Shown: positions 62,601 through 64,000 of the stretch, in pieces | Position numbering within the stretch: the stretch's first letter is position 1 | Layout of the letters: each line of letters opens with the position of its first letter | Assembly: GCF_963678635.1 (NCBI RefSeq) | Contig: NC_087065.1 | Span: forward strand, 12,854,661-12,918,660 | DNA from: Symsagittifera roscoffensis | Taxonomy: Eukaryota; Xenacoelomorpha; Acoela; Convolutidae | Length of the DNA: 64,000 nucleotides | Direction: 5' to 3' | The notes under the pieces: model-generated | Databases searched by the model: none | Told to the model about the DNA's origin: nothing | Seen by the model: the letters and a program-made list of their open reading frames with translations, nothing else | Program-made: the position numbers and the translations under genes

Positions 62601-64000
62601 ACCCCTCCGGATACGTTCTCCGAAGCTTTTTTGCTTTTTCAATTAACTAGGAAGGGTATGTAATGCTATCCTAGACCCTTCCGGATTGAAGTTAAGCCTC
62701 TTATTTGACAATTCACGCTAACGGTGAAGGGTCTTATCGCTAGCCTAACTTCGGCTCGATTAAGGTTTTCCTGTGCCTTTAGCCTTCCCTTTTCGTCTAG
62801 AACAGCCTAAAGTTACTCTACTCAACCGCTGTTACCTTTTAGTAGGGGTGTAAGAGCTTTCCTAAAAGAAATTTAAAAAACGTGAAGGGTCTACCCTCCC
62901 AAATTGGTGAATTTGCTAAAAACAATCTCAAAAAATTTTCACGCTTACTTTTTCGAAAAACTTTTGTCCCTATCAGTAAGCTCAGCTAATTTCTGATCTA
63001 TTGGTACCAAGGTCAACTAGATATGCCCAGTAGTTCCAAAGTTATTAACCAAAACTTTTGGTTAATCCAAAGTTATTAACCAAAACTCAAGAAATTTCTC
63101 TCTTATAGGTTCCGCCTACCTTTTTCCGCAATTCTGTTCTTTTCGACCTGAAAATTATTGATCTGAGCTCAGAAGGCCTAAACTCTTCTAGTTCAATGCA
63201 AAAGACCTGATCAAAAACGCTTTAGTTGAAAAAATTTGCGAAAAACTATGCTACCTATACCCCTCCGGATTGATGAATCCACCAAATCAAACACGTTAAG
63301 TTCGATTTCTCTGCAACCCGGAAGGCTTTCGGGTAGCGGGTGTTAAAACTTGTAGATTCACCACTGGATGGTGTCCGAACAACAATTTTTAGTGTCGTAA
63401 CTCAAAAATTTCAAAAAGTTTTCTGAATTTATAGTGTTCTGTTTTCTCAAAAATCACGAAAATTTGGTTTTTGATTCCAAAATAGTTCCAACCACTTCCG
63501 AACTAAACTTAACCGGTTCTATCTATTATAGTAGTGCAGTTAAGATGTAACACGATAATTTAGCGCTTTTTTCCGTTTCAAAAATTATCGATATCTCAAA
63601 AATCGCGATTTGTGGGGGGATCAAAATATCGCTATTTTGACTCTAAAAACCGGTCTGCTTTCTGTGTTTTTCACTGAAAAACGGTATAGGAGTATTAATG
63701 TAGGCTATATAAGTAATAATATTAGTAATACTATACCCCTCCGGGTTTGTTTAATATCCGAATTAAGGTGCTTAACTCGGATATTCACAGTTCGGTGAAG
63801 GGTCACTACAGTGCAGCACTGTCGAGCCCCCCACATATTTTTATCTTAACTTTTGTACCAAAAGGGATACAAAGCTTGTTAACGATACCCAACAGTCGAT
63901 TGTTGTTGTCGTTGCGCCCCTTCTTGTTGCTCCTTGTACTGCTTGCCGGATCAGTCTTCTCCCAAGACCCTTCCGAATTGAGCGCAAATCAGCTGACCCT
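59688..64000 (-). other. Copy 2 leader, with a 1,876-bp tandem duplication
   Basis: Non-coding. 59775-61650 and 61651-63526 are near-identical head-to-tail copies; 63527-64000 continues single-copy leader matching 37340-37830 of copy 1. Both units carry a CCCCTCCGGATT cluster (60455-60690, 62330-62570) and the LTR-like block (61380-61450, 63255-63325). The window ends before the 5' LTR. Confidence 0.85.

Larger units (their letters stand above)
48446..64000 (-). mobile_element. Giant retroelement copy 2, internally deleted, runs off the window
   Basis: Same family as 14748-39321, same orientation. The 3' LTR is at 48446-49351, and the 5' LTR lies beyond 64000. Relative to copy 1 it lacks roughly 20208-23093, 23275-28977 (integrase, macrodomain, SGNH start) and 31748-32540 (most of the protease). 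It also has a duplicated leader. It cannot encode integrase, so it would need help to move. Its intact positions reveal which stops in copy 1 are mutations. Confidence 0.88.

Overview
The window is eukaryotic and metazoan. It contains an intron-bearing nicotinic-type Cys-loop receptor gene with GT-AG introns and a canonical AATAAA signal, and the rest is almost entirely transposable elements (Ty3/Gypsy-type LTR elements, several non-LTR elements, a Mutator-like DNA transposon, MITE-like insertions). The sequence is A+T-rich and carries one 200-base gap of Ns, as expected of a draft assembly of an invertebrate. I cannot name the species.

Layout. 1-2359: intergenic sequence with short tandem repeats. 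2360-5780: a nest of elements. A LINE fragment (minus strand) was split by a 2.54 kb Mutator-like element (3207-5744) with 26-bp TIRs and an 8-bp target duplication. That element carries a decayed FLYWCH/MULE transposase and two smaller foldback or ITR insertions. 6613-10882: the only host gene seen, a four-exon nicotinic acetylcholine receptor-like subunit (415 aa, plus strand). 11690-14369: a broken non-LTR-type reverse transcriptase gene, interrupted by a 200-bp insertion with a 9-bp target duplication and by part of a second LINE with C2H2 fingers.

14748-39321: the main item, a 24.6 kb LTR retroelement on the minus strand. In its own direction it reads: 5' LTR, a 2.9 kb non-coding leader full of a CCCCTCCGGATT-type motif, gag (two CCHC knuckles), protease, RT (YVDD), RNase H, integrase (DDE, GPY/F-like module). 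The Pol C terminus ends in what looks like a macrodomain. Downstream, in the env position and in sense, lie about 9 kb of extra coding sequence: an SGNH-hydrolase-like protein whose catalytic domain is cut by one in-frame UAG, then a protein of about 1,870 codons of no family I recognise. Most genes carry disabling stops or frame breaks, but the two LTRs still look nearly identical.

39322-48445: another RT gene of the first type (minus) and a LINE (plus) with ORF1, EEP endonuclease and RT, whose RT half has been amplified into four tandem copies. 48446 to the end: a second, internally deleted copy of the giant element. It lacks integrase, the macrodomain and the SGNH domain, and its leader carries a 1,876-bp tandem duplication. 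Its 5' LTR lies beyond the window. Comparing the two copies separates copy-specific nonsense mutations from frame breaks that both share.
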